NCBI RefSeq assembly: GCF_900107975.1
Contig: NZ_FNVF01000001.1
Span: 935,237 to 999,236, forward strand
Length of the DNA stretch: 64,000 nt
Reading direction: 5' to 3'
Origin: Paenibacillus sp. UNC499MF
GTDB taxonomy: Bacteria; Bacillota; Bacilli; Paenibacillales; NBRC-103111
Part shown: piece after piece, positions 50,323 to 60,395 of the stretch
How positions within the stretch are numbered: the first letter of the stretch is position 1
Layout: each line of letters begins with the position of its first letter
Translations under genes and position numbers: made by a program
The notes under the pieces: model-generated
Database searches by the model: none
What the model was told of the DNA's origin: nothing
The model's input: the letters and a program-made list of their open reading frames with translations, nothing else

Positions 50323-52131
50323 ATGAAAAAGACGTTGTCCCGGACCATTTTTATTTATATCGCGGTTGTCGTGATTATCACGGCCGCGTCGATCGGCTGG
50401 TTTTCCTACCATATTTCTTCCAGTCAGCTGCGGCAGCAGAACGAACAGCATCTGATCGAAGCTGTAACCAACGCGGTCAACCATACGGATCTGTATTTGA
50501 AGCTGTACGAACGTGCCCATCTTTCTCTTTTTACCCACCCGGATATAAGAAAATTTCTCGATTCGCCGCCGAAGGACGATTATGCGTATTTTCAATATAC
50601 CGATTCGCTCAAGAAGCAGGTGATCGATCCGCTTTTTCTGAAAACACCGGAAATTATGACCGTTTATTTGACGGATTACAACAAGAACTGGGTCTACTTC
50701 GTAAATCCGGCCCTGAAAATTATTCAAGATCCCGTCCCCGGAGCGACGCTGGAGGAACTGGACAAGGAAACGGATTCCAACGGTAATCTGACGATCATCA
50801 ACAACAGTGTGTTTTCGGAAAGCGACACCCAGCTGATTACGCTTTCGCGTAAAATACACGGCCAGGTGTTTAACGAATTCAAAGGCATTTTGACGATCCA
50901 GATCAAATCGGATGAGTTCTCCACGCTTTGGAAGGGAGTCAACCTCGGACGGGGCGGGTTCTTTTCCATCGTGGATCACGAAGGAAGGATTGTGCATCAT
51001 CCCGATAAAACCCGGATCGGTCAAGTAATCGGCGGGGAACTGCTGGCCAAGCTTGAAAACACGCAGCTGACTTCGTTCACGGACGCCTCTTTCGGAGAAG
51101 AGCGCATGATCGTCAGCCGGAAGTCCTCGTACTCGGGATGGAATCTCATGGTGTCGATTCCGACCGAAGACATTAACAGGCCGATCGCCAGCATCCGGTA
51201 TTTATCGTTTCTCGTCGGAGGCGTCACGCTGCTTATCGCGCTGCTCATTTCGTACCGGTTCGGCCGGGTCATCACGAAGCCGATCCATATTCTTAAAAGA
51301 GGCATGCGGCAGACCGAGCAGGGAAACTGGATGAAGATTCCCCAGCTGCGCACACGCAATGAATTCAGCGAGCTTATCGACCGCTACAATTTGATGGTTG
51401 CAAGCCTGTCCGAGCTGATGGATACCTTGTACAAAACGGAGCTGAGCAAGAAAGACGCGGAGCTGGAGCGGCAGAAAGCCGAGCTTCAGTCGCTTCAGCT
51501 CCAGATCAATCCCCATTTTCTGTACAATACGCTCGAAAATATTATCTGTTACGCCGTGATCCGGCAGTCGGAAGAAATCACGGAAATCGTGGACGCGATC
51601 GCCGCCATGTTCCGTTACTCGGTACAGACGCATATCGAAGAAACCGCCATCGTCAACGAGCTTAAGCATGTGCTGAACTATATGACAATCATGAAGCACC
51701 GGGTAGGCCGGGATTTCGAACTGGATGTGCGGATAACGCCCGAGTTTTTCCTGAAAAAAACGGCCCGCCTCACGCTTCAGCCGCTGATCGAAAATGTGTT
51801 TCAGCACGCGTTCGCGGACGGAATCGAAGATTACCATTATATCCGTCTGGACGCCTGGACGGATGAGGAGGACAGGGACCTCGTCATCGTGATCGAGGAC
51901 AACGGGGTAGGCATTCCGCCCGAGAAGCTGGCCTCCCTGCAGCGCCAGCTTGAATCCAACCAGCTGGCGGATTCCACCCTTGCCGGCCGCAAAGGGCACG
52001 GAGGGATCGGGCTTATGAACGTGCACCGCCGCATTCAGCTCGTATTCGGAGAGAAATACGGCCTGTCCATAAGCAGCATCCAGGGCCAGGGCACCTTGAT
52101 TTCCATCCGTTTTCCGAATATCGGTTCCTGA
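50323..52131 (+). CDS. YesM-like sensor histidine kinase
   Basis: A 602-residue kinase: an N-terminal helix (about 8-28), an extracellular dCache-type domain (30-290), a second helix (about 295-313), a HAMP domain and a His_kinase domain with the PHFLYNTLE phospho-acceptor box, plus a HATPase_c domain (EDNGVGIPPEKL, GHGGIGLMNVHRRI). The extracellular domain would sense the presence of an oligosaccharide outside the cell, directly or through the binding lipoprotein. Confidence 0.93.
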   Translation: MKKTLSRTIFIYIAVVVIITAASIGWFSYHISSSQLRQQNEQHLIEAVTNAVNHTDLYLKLYERAHLSLFTHPDIRKFLDSPPKDDYAYFQYTDSLKKQVIDPLFLKTPEIMTVYLTDYNKNWVYFVNPALKIIQDPVPGATLEELDKETDSNGNLTIINNSVFSESDTQLITLSRKIHGQVFNEFKGILTIQIKSDEFSTLWKGVNLGRGGFFSIVDHEGRIVHHPDKTRIGQVIGGELLAKLENTQLTSFTDASFGEERMIVSRKSSYSGWNLMVSIPTEDINRPIASIRYLSFLVGGVTLLIALLISYRFGRVITKPIHILKRGMRQTEQGNWMKIPQLRTRNEFSELIDRYNLMVASLSELMDTLYKTELSKKDAELERQKAELQSLQLQINPHFLYNTLENIICYAVIRQSEEITEIVDAIAAMFRYSVQTHIEETAIVNELKHVLNYMTIMKHRVGRDFELDVRITPEFFLKKTARLTLQPLIENVFQHAFADGIEDYHYIRLDAWTDEEDRDLVIVIEDNGVGIPPEKLASLQRQLESNQLADSTLAGRKGHGGIGLMNVHRRIQLVFGEKYGLSISSIQGQGTLISIRFPNIGS

Positions 52132-52159
52132 GCCGGAACCGGGTGTTACAGCAAGCATC

Positions 52160-52188
52160 GCCTGTTCGAATAGAGCAGGCATTTTTTT
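52160..52188 (+). terminator. Terminator after the kinase gene
   Basis: GCCTGTT pairs with AGCAGGC (one G-U), then seven T. A TATAAT at 52267-52272 starts the next transcript. Confidence 0.7.
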
Positions 52189-52304
52189 ATTTTGCGGAGG
52201 CGGCGGAAATTAAAAAAACACAATGAAGATTAAAAGGCGTCATGGGTTTGCGGTCCGGCGGAACTTATAATAGGCATGAAATGAACCGAGAGGATGGTGG
52301 ATGG

Positions 52305-55300
52305 ATGATTAAGAGCATGCCGGGTTTTAGAGCACGTGTCCGTGTCTTTCTAAGTTTGCAGCTGGTTCTCTCTCTATGCCTTTCTTTAGCTTTCGCCACA
52401 ACTGTAAGCGCTGCCGAAACGGACGGGGCCGAGAATTTCACCCCTCCGGCCGCAGCCGCCGGCGTAACCGGCCCGTGGCTTGAACCTTTCGAGAGCTACG
52501 GATCATCCCAGACGGGATACACATCTCCGGTCGGAACAGCCCCGACAGCAGCCCAGCCCTGGAAAGCAGTCACGGGCGGAAGCGCAGCCTGGGGCATAGG
52601 CGAAGAGACTGTTCCGGGATCTTCCGGGATCAATCATTTCCTGCAGCAGACCGATCCCGCGAGCGGTATGGCCTATCTGATCACGAACGGCTACTGGGGA
52701 ACGGACAATCCCGTACTTACGGACGGCAGCATAAGCTTGTCCGGCCGGGTAAAGGTAACCGGGGCCAACAGCACCTACGCGGGACTGGCCGCCAAGTATT
52801 CGGTTAACGGAACGGCGCCGGCTTATTACCGGTTTATGACCAAGAAAAATTCGGTAAGCTACCAGTTTTATCTGGAAAGGGTGACGGGGACTTCCAAAAC
52901 GGCCGTCCCTCAGACACCCGGAAGTCCTAACGCCAGCGGCGTATCGGTTGCGAATACCGTGCTAAATCCTTCCTTCGACAGCCAAGGCTACCTGCCGATG
53001 AAGCTGGACGTGATTCACCAGGGAGACGGCAGCCTTAAGCTGGACGCCTACTACGGCGGCACGCTAGTCCTGTCTGGCACCGACGCTTCTCCGCTGACGT
53101 CGGGCGGGATCGGTCTATACAGCCAGTCCGGCACCACCGCCTTCGACGACATTCAGGCGGCAGCCTACACGGGCGGCGGGCCCGGGCAGCCGGGTGTTCC
53201 GTCGGCTCCGGTGGGCGTAACCGCATCTCCCTCGGGAGCGGGAGCCGTCAAGCTGACGTGGACGGCCGTTCCTTCCGCCGCCGGGTATAACGTGAGCATG
53301 TCCGCAAGCGCCGGCGGACCTTTCACGAAGCTCAACGCGTCACCCGTTACGGTGACGGAGTATACCGCCGCCGGCTTGACGGCGGGGCAGACGTACTATT
53401 TCACGGTCAGCGCCGTGAACGCTTCGGGCGAGGGCGGCGCAAGCGCGCCCGTAAGCGCCATGCCGCCTGCGTCCGCCAACCCGCCCGTCACGACGACGGC
53501 GGAGCTGCTGACCCGCCTCAACGCGGCTGTGCCCGGTGAAGTAATCGAGCTGGCGGACGGCAGCTACACGGGCTTCACGGTGCGCAACAGGAACGGCACT
53601 GCGCAGAATCCGATCGTCGTGAAAGCGCAGCACAAGGGCAAAGCCGTTTTCCCTTCTACGGGCATAACGGTTGAAACCAGCTCATATATCACGATTCAGG
53701 ATATGGAATTCCGGATGAATCCGCAGGATAAGTGGATTAACCTGAACGGTTCCAACAACATCCGGATCACAAACAACTATTTCCATTCCCAAAACACGAC
53801 AACGGCTGCGGACAAATCGAACTGGATTTATATCAAAGGGACGAACAGCCATCATAACCGCATCGATCACAACTTGATGGAAAACAAACGGGACCGGGGC
53901 AAGTTCATTCTGTTCGACGGCGTATCCAGCCGCCCGGAAGGCTCGACCGTCCCGTATGAGATTACCCAGCACGACACGGTCGAGTACAACGTTTTCCGCA
54001 ACACGCTCGAACGGCAGTCCAACGAATCGGAGCCGATCCGCATCGGGGTATCGGTTTTATCGGGCCTCGATGCCCACGCCACGATTCAGTACAACATCTT
54101 CGATCACTGCGATTCGGACACGGAGATCGTATCGGTGAAGAGCGGAGCGAACACCATCCGCTATAACTATTTCGTCGAGTCGCTAGGAAGCGTAACGCTG
54201 CGAACGGGGAGCGGCTCCAGCGTATACGGCAACATGTTTATCGGCAACGGGCGTCAAGTACTGAGCCCCGATCCCGACGATGCCCCGCTCGGGACCGGCG
54301 GAGTCCGTGTCTACGGCGAGAATCACAAAGTGTATAACAACTATTTCGAAGGTCTGACCGGCACGAACTGGGACGCTACGCTTGCGTTCACGACCGGCGA
54401 CAACGATAACATGACGGGGACCATCGATCCGACGAACAACCATTATATCGCCAAAAATATCATGGTCGCCAACAACACCCTGGTGAACAACAAAAGCGGA
54501 ATCGAGCTCGGTATGGTCCGCTACGGAACCGCGCCGAAAAATCTTACTTTCGCCAACAATATCGTCGTCGGCTCGCAGGATGAGCTGATCCGCATTATGA
54601 CTCCGATTCCGGGATTGACGTGGACGGGCAACATCATGTTCCCGCAGAAAGGTGTGCCGCTCATTACCGGAAATTCCGTTCCGCTGACGGAAAACGAGGT
54701 CAAAGTCGTCTACCCGAGCATGCAGAACGCGACTTTGGAGCTTGGACCCGAGGACTATCCGTGGTTATGGGCTTCCGGCGAATATGAGTCGCTTCGTCAT
54801 ATCGCTTATAAGAAGCTCGCGGCGGACAGCCCGGCTATCAACGCATCCAAAGGCAATTATGCGAGCGGCGGTCTCCTGTCTTTCGTAACGGAAGACATGG
54901 ATAGGGAAGCCCGTACAGGCATTCCCGATGTCGGCGCGGATGAGTATAAAGCCGACGGCAGAACGGATACTGCGGCGCCTTCCTGGCCGTCGGCGAATCC
55001 GCTGGCGGTTGACGGCATATCCCCCCGTACCGCGAAGCTGAAATGGACAGCCGCAGCGGACGACACAGGGATCACCGGGTACCGGATTTACCGCAGCGGC
55101 GTTCCGCTTGATACGGTCTTCGGCGACGTCCTGACGTATGAGGCCGGTTCCCTTCAGCCGGGTACGGCTTATACGTTCAAGATCGAAGCGCTGGACAGAG
55201 CGGGGCACAAAACGGCCGGCAATACCGTCAGTGTGACAACGCCCGCTTTTACGGGAATCAGCCTCGCGGGCGTACCGGTCCAGCTCGCTCTCGGAGGAGT

Positions 55301-56024
55301 GCCGAAACAGCTTGCCGTGACCGCGCATTATTCCGACGGGTCTACGGAACCCGTTCCTTCCGGCGCCGTATTCTCAAGCAGCCAGCCGGGCGTGCTGGCT
55401 GTCTCGGCCGAAGGGAAGCTGACTCCGGCAGGTCTTGGCACTTCCTCGGTAAGCGCCGCTTACGGGGGCAAAACCGCCCCGGCGGTTGTTTACACGGTGC
55501 GTCCTTCTTCCACGAATCCGTTTGTGATCGGGGGAGACACCTATGTGGACAATATTTTGTCCGACAAGGCGGGAACGAACTTCAGTACGGAGCCCGAGAT
55601 GCAGATCAAGCGAAAATCGGCCAGCCGCCGAAACGGGTACATCAAAGCTACCCTTCCGGCGTCCGCGCAAACCGTCGATTCGGTCCAGCTGAAGCTGTTC
55701 GTCATATCGGCCCAGTCCGGTTCGGACCTGCAGCTGACCGGCATACTGAACGACGGCTGGAACCCGGCGGCGGTAACCGCAAACGACCAGCCCGCTCGTT
55801 CTTATTCCGACGTGCCGCTCGGTGCCAAAACGCCCCTGGCAGGCGGCAGCTACGTGACTTTCGATGTCACGGAGTTTTATAAAAACCCGCAGGCCGCTCA
55901 GGACGGCGTCCTCAGCTTCCGGCTTAGCATGAATGAAAACGACCGTGAGGCCAGAGTCGCAGCTCTCGAAGGAACGGATCCGGCCAAGGCCCCCGTTCTG
56001 CTCGTTACGACGATTAATCCGTAA
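52305..56024 (+). CDS. Secreted multidomain PL6 polysaccharide lyase
   Basis: A 1239-residue precursor with a signal peptide ending near VSA. Order: LamG-like jelly roll (about 40-270), FnIII (about 275-370), PL6 right-handed beta-helix (about 380-860), FnIII (about 880-980), a Big2-like domain and a C-terminal DNRLRE/CBM96-like domain. In the beta-helix, DTEIVSVKS and VTLRTG place the catalytic pair Lys612 and Arg633 exactly 21 residues apart, the spacing in alginate lyases and chondroitinase B of PL6. The conserved EPIRIG and Ca-binding acidic residues are present. PL6 cleaves alginate or dermatan sulfate by beta-elimination. The ATG at 52305 is preferred because it gives a normal signal peptide. 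Confidence 0.9.
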   Translation: MIKSMPGFRARVRVFLSLQLVLSLCLSLAFATTVSAAETDGAENFTPPAAAAGVTGPWLEPFESYGSSQTGYTSPVGTAPTAAQPWKAVTGGSAAWGIGEETVPGSSGINHFLQQTDPASGMAYLITNGYWGTDNPVLTDGSISLSGRVKVTGANSTYAGLAAKYSVNGTAPAYYRFMTKKNSVSYQFYLERVTGTSKTAVPQTPGSPNASGVSVANTVLNPSFDSQGYLPMKLDVIHQGDGSLKLDAYYGGTLVLSGTDASPLTSGGIGLYSQSGTTAFDDIQAAAYTGGGPGQPGVPSAPVGVTASPSGAGAVKLTWTAVPSAAGYNVSMSASAGGPFTKLNASPVTVTEYTAAGLTAGQTYYFTVSAVNASGEGGASAPVSAMPPASANPPVTTTAELLTRLNAAVPGEVIELADGSYTGFTVRNRNGTAQNPIVVKAQHKGKAVFPSTGITVETSSYITIQDMEFRMNPQDKWINLNGSNNIRITNNYFHSQNTTTAADKSNWIYIKGTNSHHNRIDHNLMENKRDRGKFILFDGVSSRPEGSTVPYEITQHDTVEYNVFRNTLERQSNESEPIRIGVSVLSGLDAHATIQYNIFDHCDSDTEIVSVKSGANTIRYNYFVESLGSVTLRTGSGSSVYGNMFIGNGRQVLSPDPDDAPLGTGGVRVYGENHKVYNNYFEGLTGTNWDATLAFTTGDNDNMTGTIDPTNNHYIAKNIMVANNTLVNNKSGIELGMVRYGTAPKNLTFANNIVVGSQDELIRIMTPIPGLTWTGNIMFPQKGVPLITGNSVPLTENEVKVVYPSMQNATLELGPEDYPWLWASGEYESLRHIAYKKLAADSPAINASKGNYASGGLLSFVTEDMDREARTGIPDVGADEYKADGRTDTAAPSWPSANPLAVDGISPRTAKLKWTAAADDTGITGYRIYRSGVPLDTVFGDVLTYEAGSLQPGTAYTFKIEALDRAGHKTAGNTVSVTTPAFTGISLAGVPVQLALGGVPKQLAVTAHYSDGSTEPVPSGAVFSSSQPGVLAVSAEGKLTPAGLGTSSVSAAYGGKTAPAVVYTVRPSSTNPFVIGGDTYVDNILSDKAGTNFSTEPEMQIKRKSASRRNGYIKATLPASAQTVDSVQLKLFVISAQSGSDLQLTGILNDGWNPAAVTANDQPARSYSDVPLGAKTPLAGGSYVTFDVTEFYKNPQAAQDGVLSFRLSMNENDREARVAALEGTDPAKAPVLLVTTINP

Positions 56025-56125
56025 CCAGGCATAGAACTTATCGGAATCCGTTCAATGTCCAAAGCCCGGGAGTCCTACCCCGGGCCATCTTATCCGCTGC
56101 CGAATGAGCGGGGAAAGGCGCAAGC

Positions 56126-57181
56126 ATGCTGCATAACGGAGTGTATTTTCATAACGTTTCGGAGCTGGAGCAGAGGCCGGGATTGCCGGGCCTTCTTCTT
56201 CAGAGATTTCCCCGGGAAGTCCGGGAGGCGCTGTCCGCTAAGGGACGTACAAAAGCGGCGGAGTCCAGCGGATGCGAAATCCGCTTCGTGACGGAAGCGC
56301 CGTATGTCCGGGTCACGATCGGCGCCCTGGAAAAAGACGGCAGGGTCTACGTGTTCCGGGGCGATTTTTTCCACGCCGCTTATGACCTGAAGGCCGGAAC
56401 GGCAGTGACCCTCCAGCTCGAAGAACCGGAAAGGTTCCCCGAGGTGCACAGGTCCTCCCTGCAAAGCGGGACCTTCTCATCCGATGTGTGGCGCATCTAC
56501 TGCGACCGCTTTACGGCTGTTTTTTATGACGTCGACGCTTTCGGTTACGAGGTCCGTCCGCCACATAAAGCGGAGATGCCGCAGTTCACTCTGCTCGCGT
56601 ACGGTTCTTCCATCACGCAGGGCGCGGGCTCGCTCAACCACACCTGCAGTTACGTGCAGCAGGCCGCCAGAAGACTGGGAGCCGACGCCATTAATCTGGG
56701 GCTGAGCGGAACCTGTTACTGCGAGAAGGAAGCCGCCGACCATTTGGCGCGCGGAAGCGGCTGGGATGCCGCATTTCTGGAGCTGGGCGTAAATATGCGC
56801 AGTGTCATGGAGCCGCCCGAATTCGGGCGCCGGATCACGTACCTGCTCGATGAGGTGACGGGTCGCAACCCGCACAAGCCTGTTTTCGTCACGACGATCT
56901 ATCCGAACCGGGCTACTTTTTTTGAGGATGAGGAGCATGTGTTTACGAAACGCGATCTGATTTTCAATGATATTTTGAGACGATACGTTTCGGACCGGAA
57001 TCATCCCCGGCTTTATTTGCTGGAGGGAAGCGAAATCATGACCGAGTTTGTTTCTCTGACCACCGATCTTATCCATCCCTCCGATTACGGGCATATCCGT
57101 ATGGGGGAACATTTGGCGCGGCTGCTTGAGCCGGTTTTAACCGGGCTGCGCACATCCGACCGAGAAACTGGGGGAATTTGA
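56126..57181 (+). CDS. SGNH/GDSL-family esterase
   Basis: A 351-residue protein with an N-terminal beta-sandwich-like domain (about 1-150) and a C-terminal SGNH hydrolase domain. The blocks are present: LAYGSSITQGAGS (nucleophile Ser), NLGLSGTCYC (Gly), LELGVNMRS (Asn) and DLIHPSDYGHIRMG (Asp-x-x-His). No signal peptide is evident. The two-domain layout is like CE2 or related sugar acetyl-esterases. In this locus it could remove O-acetyl groups from imported oligosaccharides; bacterial alginates are often acetylated. It is followed directly by the SDR gene. Confidence 0.85.
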   Translation: MLHNGVYFHNVSELEQRPGLPGLLLQRFPREVREALSAKGRTKAAESSGCEIRFVTEAPYVRVTIGALEKDGRVYVFRGDFFHAAYDLKAGTAVTLQLEEPERFPEVHRSSLQSGTFSSDVWRIYCDRFTAVFYDVDAFGYEVRPPHKAEMPQFTLLAYGSSITQGAGSLNHTCSYVQQAARRLGADAINLGLSGTCYCEKEAADHLARGSGWDAAFLELGVNMRSVMEPPEFGRRITYLLDEVTGRNPHKPVFVTTIYPNRATFFEDEEHVFTKRDLIFNDILRRYVSDRNHPRLYLLEGSEIMTEFVSLTTDLIHPSDYGHIRMGEHLARLLEPVLTGLRTSDRETGGI

Positions 57182-57182
57182 A

Positions 57183-57950
57183 ATGGCTATCGACTTAACG
57201 GGAAAAATTGCACTTGTAACGGGTTCCAATGCGGGCATCGGGCGCGCCGTCGCGGTTGCGCTCGCCGCTCATGGAGCGAAAGTCGGCGTTAACTGTCTGA
57301 GCAACACGGCTCAGGGAGAGGAAGTCGTGGAAACGATCCGGGCAGCGGGCGGCGAAGCCGTGCTGGTTCAGGCCGATGTGACCGACATCGCGCAGATTGA
57401 CCGTCTTGTAAACGAGGTGGAAGCGGCCTTCGGCGGGACCGTCGATATTTTGGTCAACAATGCCGGGCATCTGGTGCAGCGTGTTCCGAACGCGGAGATG
57501 ACCGAAGACATGTACACGCGGATCATGGACGTCAACTTCAAGAGCACGGTTTTTATGTGCAAAAGAGTGCTGCCGGGCATGGCTGCCAAAGGCGCCGGCC
57601 GCATCGTCAATATGACCTCGGTCGCCGCCCATAACGGCGGCGGTCCGGGCTCCAGCATTTATGCGGCCAGCAAAGGCGCCGTAATGGCTTACGCCAAGGG
57701 GCTGGCCAAAGAAGCCGCCGGAAGCGGCATCACGGTCAACAATGTGTCCCCCGGGTTTATCGGGAACACGATGTTCCACGCGACGTTTACGACGGATACC
57801 GCCCGTCAGGCCACGATTAACGGCATTCCTCTCCAGCGTGAGGGAACACCCGAAGATGTAGCCGGAGCGGTGCTTTACCTGGTTTCGGATCTGGCTTCTT
57901 ACCTGACCGGAGAGACAATCGAGGTTAACGGCGGGATGATGATGAGATGA
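57183..57950 (+). CDS. Short-chain dehydrogenase/reductase, possible DEH reductase
   Basis: A 255-residue classical SDR: TGSNAGIG cofactor loop, NNAGH, and the catalytic Ser-Tyr-Lys with YAASKGAVMAYAKG, and a C-terminal LTGETIEVNGG strand. The Asp/Gln pattern after beta2 (NCLSNTAQG) leaves NADH or NADPH open. In alginate pathways the SDR called DEH reductase converts 4-deoxy-L-erythro-5-hexoseulose uronate to KDG; the position between a PL6 lyase, an esterase and a heparinase-type lyase makes that role likely. Its stop overlaps the next ATG by ATGA. Confidence 0.85.
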   Translation: MAIDLTGKIALVTGSNAGIGRAVAVALAAHGAKVGVNCLSNTAQGEEVVETIRAAGGEAVLVQADVTDIAQIDRLVNEVEAAFGGTVDILVNNAGHLVQRVPNAEMTEDMYTRIMDVNFKSTVFMCKRVLPGMAAKGAGRIVNMTSVAAHNGGGPGSSIYAASKGAVMAYAKGLAKEAAGSGITVNNVSPGFIGNTMFHATFTTDTARQATINGIPLQREGTPEDVAGAVLYLVSDLASYLTGETIEVNGGMMMR

Positions 57951-60370
57951 CGAGAGAACGGGAGCGGGAGCGAGGAAGGGGACGTGAATGGGAGCGAGAA
58001 AGGGAGCGGGAACGAGCGATAATACACGAAAACAGTGTATCCCGGCAGAAACCTGCGGACGCATCCGGAGCGCGGGGGCAGAGCAGCCCCATGCCTTCGG
58101 GGTGTGACAAGGAGGGGCCGCTGCTCCGGGTGGCGCCAGGGGAGGTTTCGGCGCAGAAGGAGCAGAGCGGCACGGGCCGCCCCGCACCGGTTTCGGAACC
58201 GTTGGCCCCGGCACAAGGAAGCCTCCGGGGCAAGGCGGTCCGTTTTCCGTGGGCGAGAGAGACGGCGAAAGCCGTCCGGGATGAGCTTAACCGGCTGAAC
58301 GCCGCAGGAAGCCTGGCGATTCCGCAGGAACCCGGCGGCTGGTGGCACCAGTACGTGTGCCCGGTGCATCATACGGAGCTGCTGTTTGATCCGGCCGAAG
58401 CGGAGGCTTCGTCGTTCCGCTGCCCGTACGGCTGCGAGCTGGAAGGCGAGGAATACCGTGGCGCCTGGCTGGTGTTCAAGCACCAGTCGCTGGCGCGGGC
58501 CGCCCTGGAAGCGGCTGCCGTGTATGCCGCCCTGCGCGACGAATCCTGCGCGCGGATCGGCAAGGAACTGCTCGTCGCGTATGCGGAGCAGTTCCCGCTC
58601 TACCCCGTGCACGCGGGCGCGCAGGGCTGGATGCTGAAGGGCAGAGCCTTCCACCAGGCGCTGACCGAAGCGATCTGGTCGACGACCCTGCTCGGCGCTT
58701 ACCTTCTGCTGCGCGACGAAGGCGTAACGTTCAGCGAGAAGGAGACGGAGGCGCTCGGCATCTTCATGGGACTTCTGGAGCAGAGCATGACGGAATACCG
58801 TCATATCCTGATCCGTGAGCGCCAAAATGCCGAGAACAACTATACCGCCTGGCTGAACGCGTCCCTTTCCTGCGTCTATGCGGCCCAAGGCCGGAAGGAC
58901 GCGCTGGAGTCGCTGATCGAAGGCGAAGGGGGCTTCCGGGACCATTTGTCCATCGGGGTCAACGCCGATGGACTTGAATTTGAAGGCAGCACGTATTATC
59001 ACGTGTTCGTGCTGCGCGCCTATCTCATCTCCGCCCGGATGGCGGAGATGTTCGGCATCGACCTGTACGCCTGCCAAGGCAGGAACGGCCAGTCGATGCG
59101 CGGGATGTTCGAGGCCATGGCGGATCTGGCCGACGACCGGGGCGTGCTCCCGGCCCTGCACGACGGCCCGATGGAGCGGGGGCCTTACGCCCGGGAGATC
59201 GCCGAGATCGCCGAGCAGGGGCTGGCCCGCTACGGGATCGGCGGCCTGCGGCCGATCCTCCGCGAAGCGTACCGCCAGCTTGGCGGGACCCTCGCTTCGC
59301 CGCGTGCCCGCTGCGGGCTGGAGGCGCTGCTGTACGGCGAGGACGCACAGCCGGATGCCGCCGGAGACGGAGCGGACTCCACGCGAGGCCCGCGGCTTTG
59401 GGCGGATACGGGCTTCGCTGTCGGCCGGAGGGCCGGTAATCCGCTGTCGTTCCTCGCAGATTTCGGCGCGCACGGCGGGGCCCACGGCCATTTCGACAAG
59501 CTTCATCTCACCGTGATGCATCCGGCCGGGACGCTGACACCCGACTTCGGAGTGGTGCCTTACGGGTCCGCTCTGCGCCAGGCGTGGTACTCCGAAACGC
59601 GGAGTCACAACACCGTTACGCTGGACGGCTTGTCCCAGGCGCCCCATACGGGGCAGTGTATGCGCTTCGAGGAAACGGAGGAGGCTCTCTACGCGTGGTT
59701 TCAATCGACCGGCGGCTATCCCGGCTGCACGCTGGACCGGCATCTTCTACTGACGGACGGCTGGCTGCTGGACTGGTTCCGGGTAACCGCGCACGACGGC
59801 GGGCCGCGGACCGCAGAGTGGTGGGTGCATCCGGCCGCAGAACCGCTGCTTGTTCCGGAGGAAGCCGGGGAAGCGCCCGGCATGGAACAGCCGGTCTTAG
59901 CCGGAACGTTCGGTGACGGCGATGAGGGAAATCCCCTGCTGCTTGCGGAAAATCTGAAAGAGGGATTAGCGGGAGTACCCGGTGTCGGGCTGCAGTTAAA
60001 CGGTCGACCGGACCTTCAGGCACCTGCACCTGCTCCGGCTGCCATGCGGCTCAGGTACGGGTTGTCCGGCGGCGAATCCGTTTATCATACGGCGCTCGTC
60101 ATGCCCGGGGATGAACTGCTTGCCGTTCGGACTCCGGGAGATTCCCTGGACCCCAGCAGGCTTCTGACCGCGATTGTGCACAGGCACACGGGCGCGACCG
60201 CCGATTTTGTCCATGTGTACAGGGCCGGTCAGGCGGCAGATATCCAGTGGCTGGCCGAAGGAGTTGTCGAAGTTACGGCGGAGGAGGGCGCTACCGGGGA
60301 AACTTTCGCCAGAAAAGTCCGTCTCGCCGGTCAGGCAGGACTTGAGCTTGTTGAACCGGACCGGGAGTGA
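57947..60370 (+). CDS. Heparinase II/III-type polysaccharide lyase (PL12/15/17-like)
   Basis: An 807-residue protein. Residues 1-90 are an unusual Arg/Glu-repeat and low-complexity leader. From about 95 there is an alpha/alpha-toroid domain (GWMLKGRAFHQALTEAIWST, RQNAENNYTAWLNASL, DGLEFEGSTYYHVFVLRAYL) and, from about 490, a Heparinase_II_III beta-sandwich (FGAHGGAHGHFDKLHLTV, SETRSHNTVTLDG). These match exo-type oligouronide lyases of PL15/PL17. No signal peptide is seen, so it would act in the cytosol on imported oligosaccharides. The ATG overlaps the SDR stop, implying coupling, but a later start is possible because the leader looks non-conserved. Confidence 0.82.
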   Translation: MTRERERERGRGREWERERERERAIIHENSVSRQKPADASGARGQSSPMPSGCDKEGPLLRVAPGEVSAQKEQSGTGRPAPVSEPLAPAQGSLRGKAVRFPWARETAKAVRDELNRLNAAGSLAIPQEPGGWWHQYVCPVHHTELLFDPAEAEASSFRCPYGCELEGEEYRGAWLVFKHQSLARAALEAAAVYAALRDESCARIGKELLVAYAEQFPLYPVHAGAQGWMLKGRAFHQALTEAIWSTTLLGAYLLLRDEGVTFSEKETEALGIFMGLLEQSMTEYRHILIRERQNAENNYTAWLNASLSCVYAAQGRKDALESLIEGEGGFRDHLSIGVNADGLEFEGSTYYHVFVLRAYLISARMAEMFGIDLYACQGRNGQSMRGMFEAMADLADDRGVLPALHDGPMERGPYAREIAEIAEQGLARYGIGGLRPILREAYRQLGGTLASPRARCGLEALLYGEDAQPDAAGDGADSTRGPRLWADTGFAVGRRAGNPLSFLADFGAHGGAHGHFDKLHLTVMHPAGTLTPDFGVVPYGSALRQAWYSETRSHNTVTLDGLSQAPHTGQCMRFEETEEALYAWFQSTGGYPGCTLDRHLLLTDGWLLDWFRVTAHDGGPRTAEWWVHPAAEPLLVPEEAGEAPGMEQPVLAGTFGDGDEGNPLLLAENLKEGLAGVPGVGLQLNGRPDLQAPAPAPAAMRLRYGLSGGESVYHTALVMPGDELLAVRTPGDSLDPSRLLTAIVHRHTGATADFVHVYRAGQAADIQWLAEGVVEVTAEEGATGETFARKVRLAGQAGLELVEPDRE

Positions 60371-60395
60371 TTCGCGGTATGACACGCTTCAACTA

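Noticed and set aside
57899-59743. 614-codon minus-strand frame opposite the SDR and heparinase genes
   Set aside because: High G+C makes stop codons rare; composition is Arg/Ala-rich and no motif is seen.
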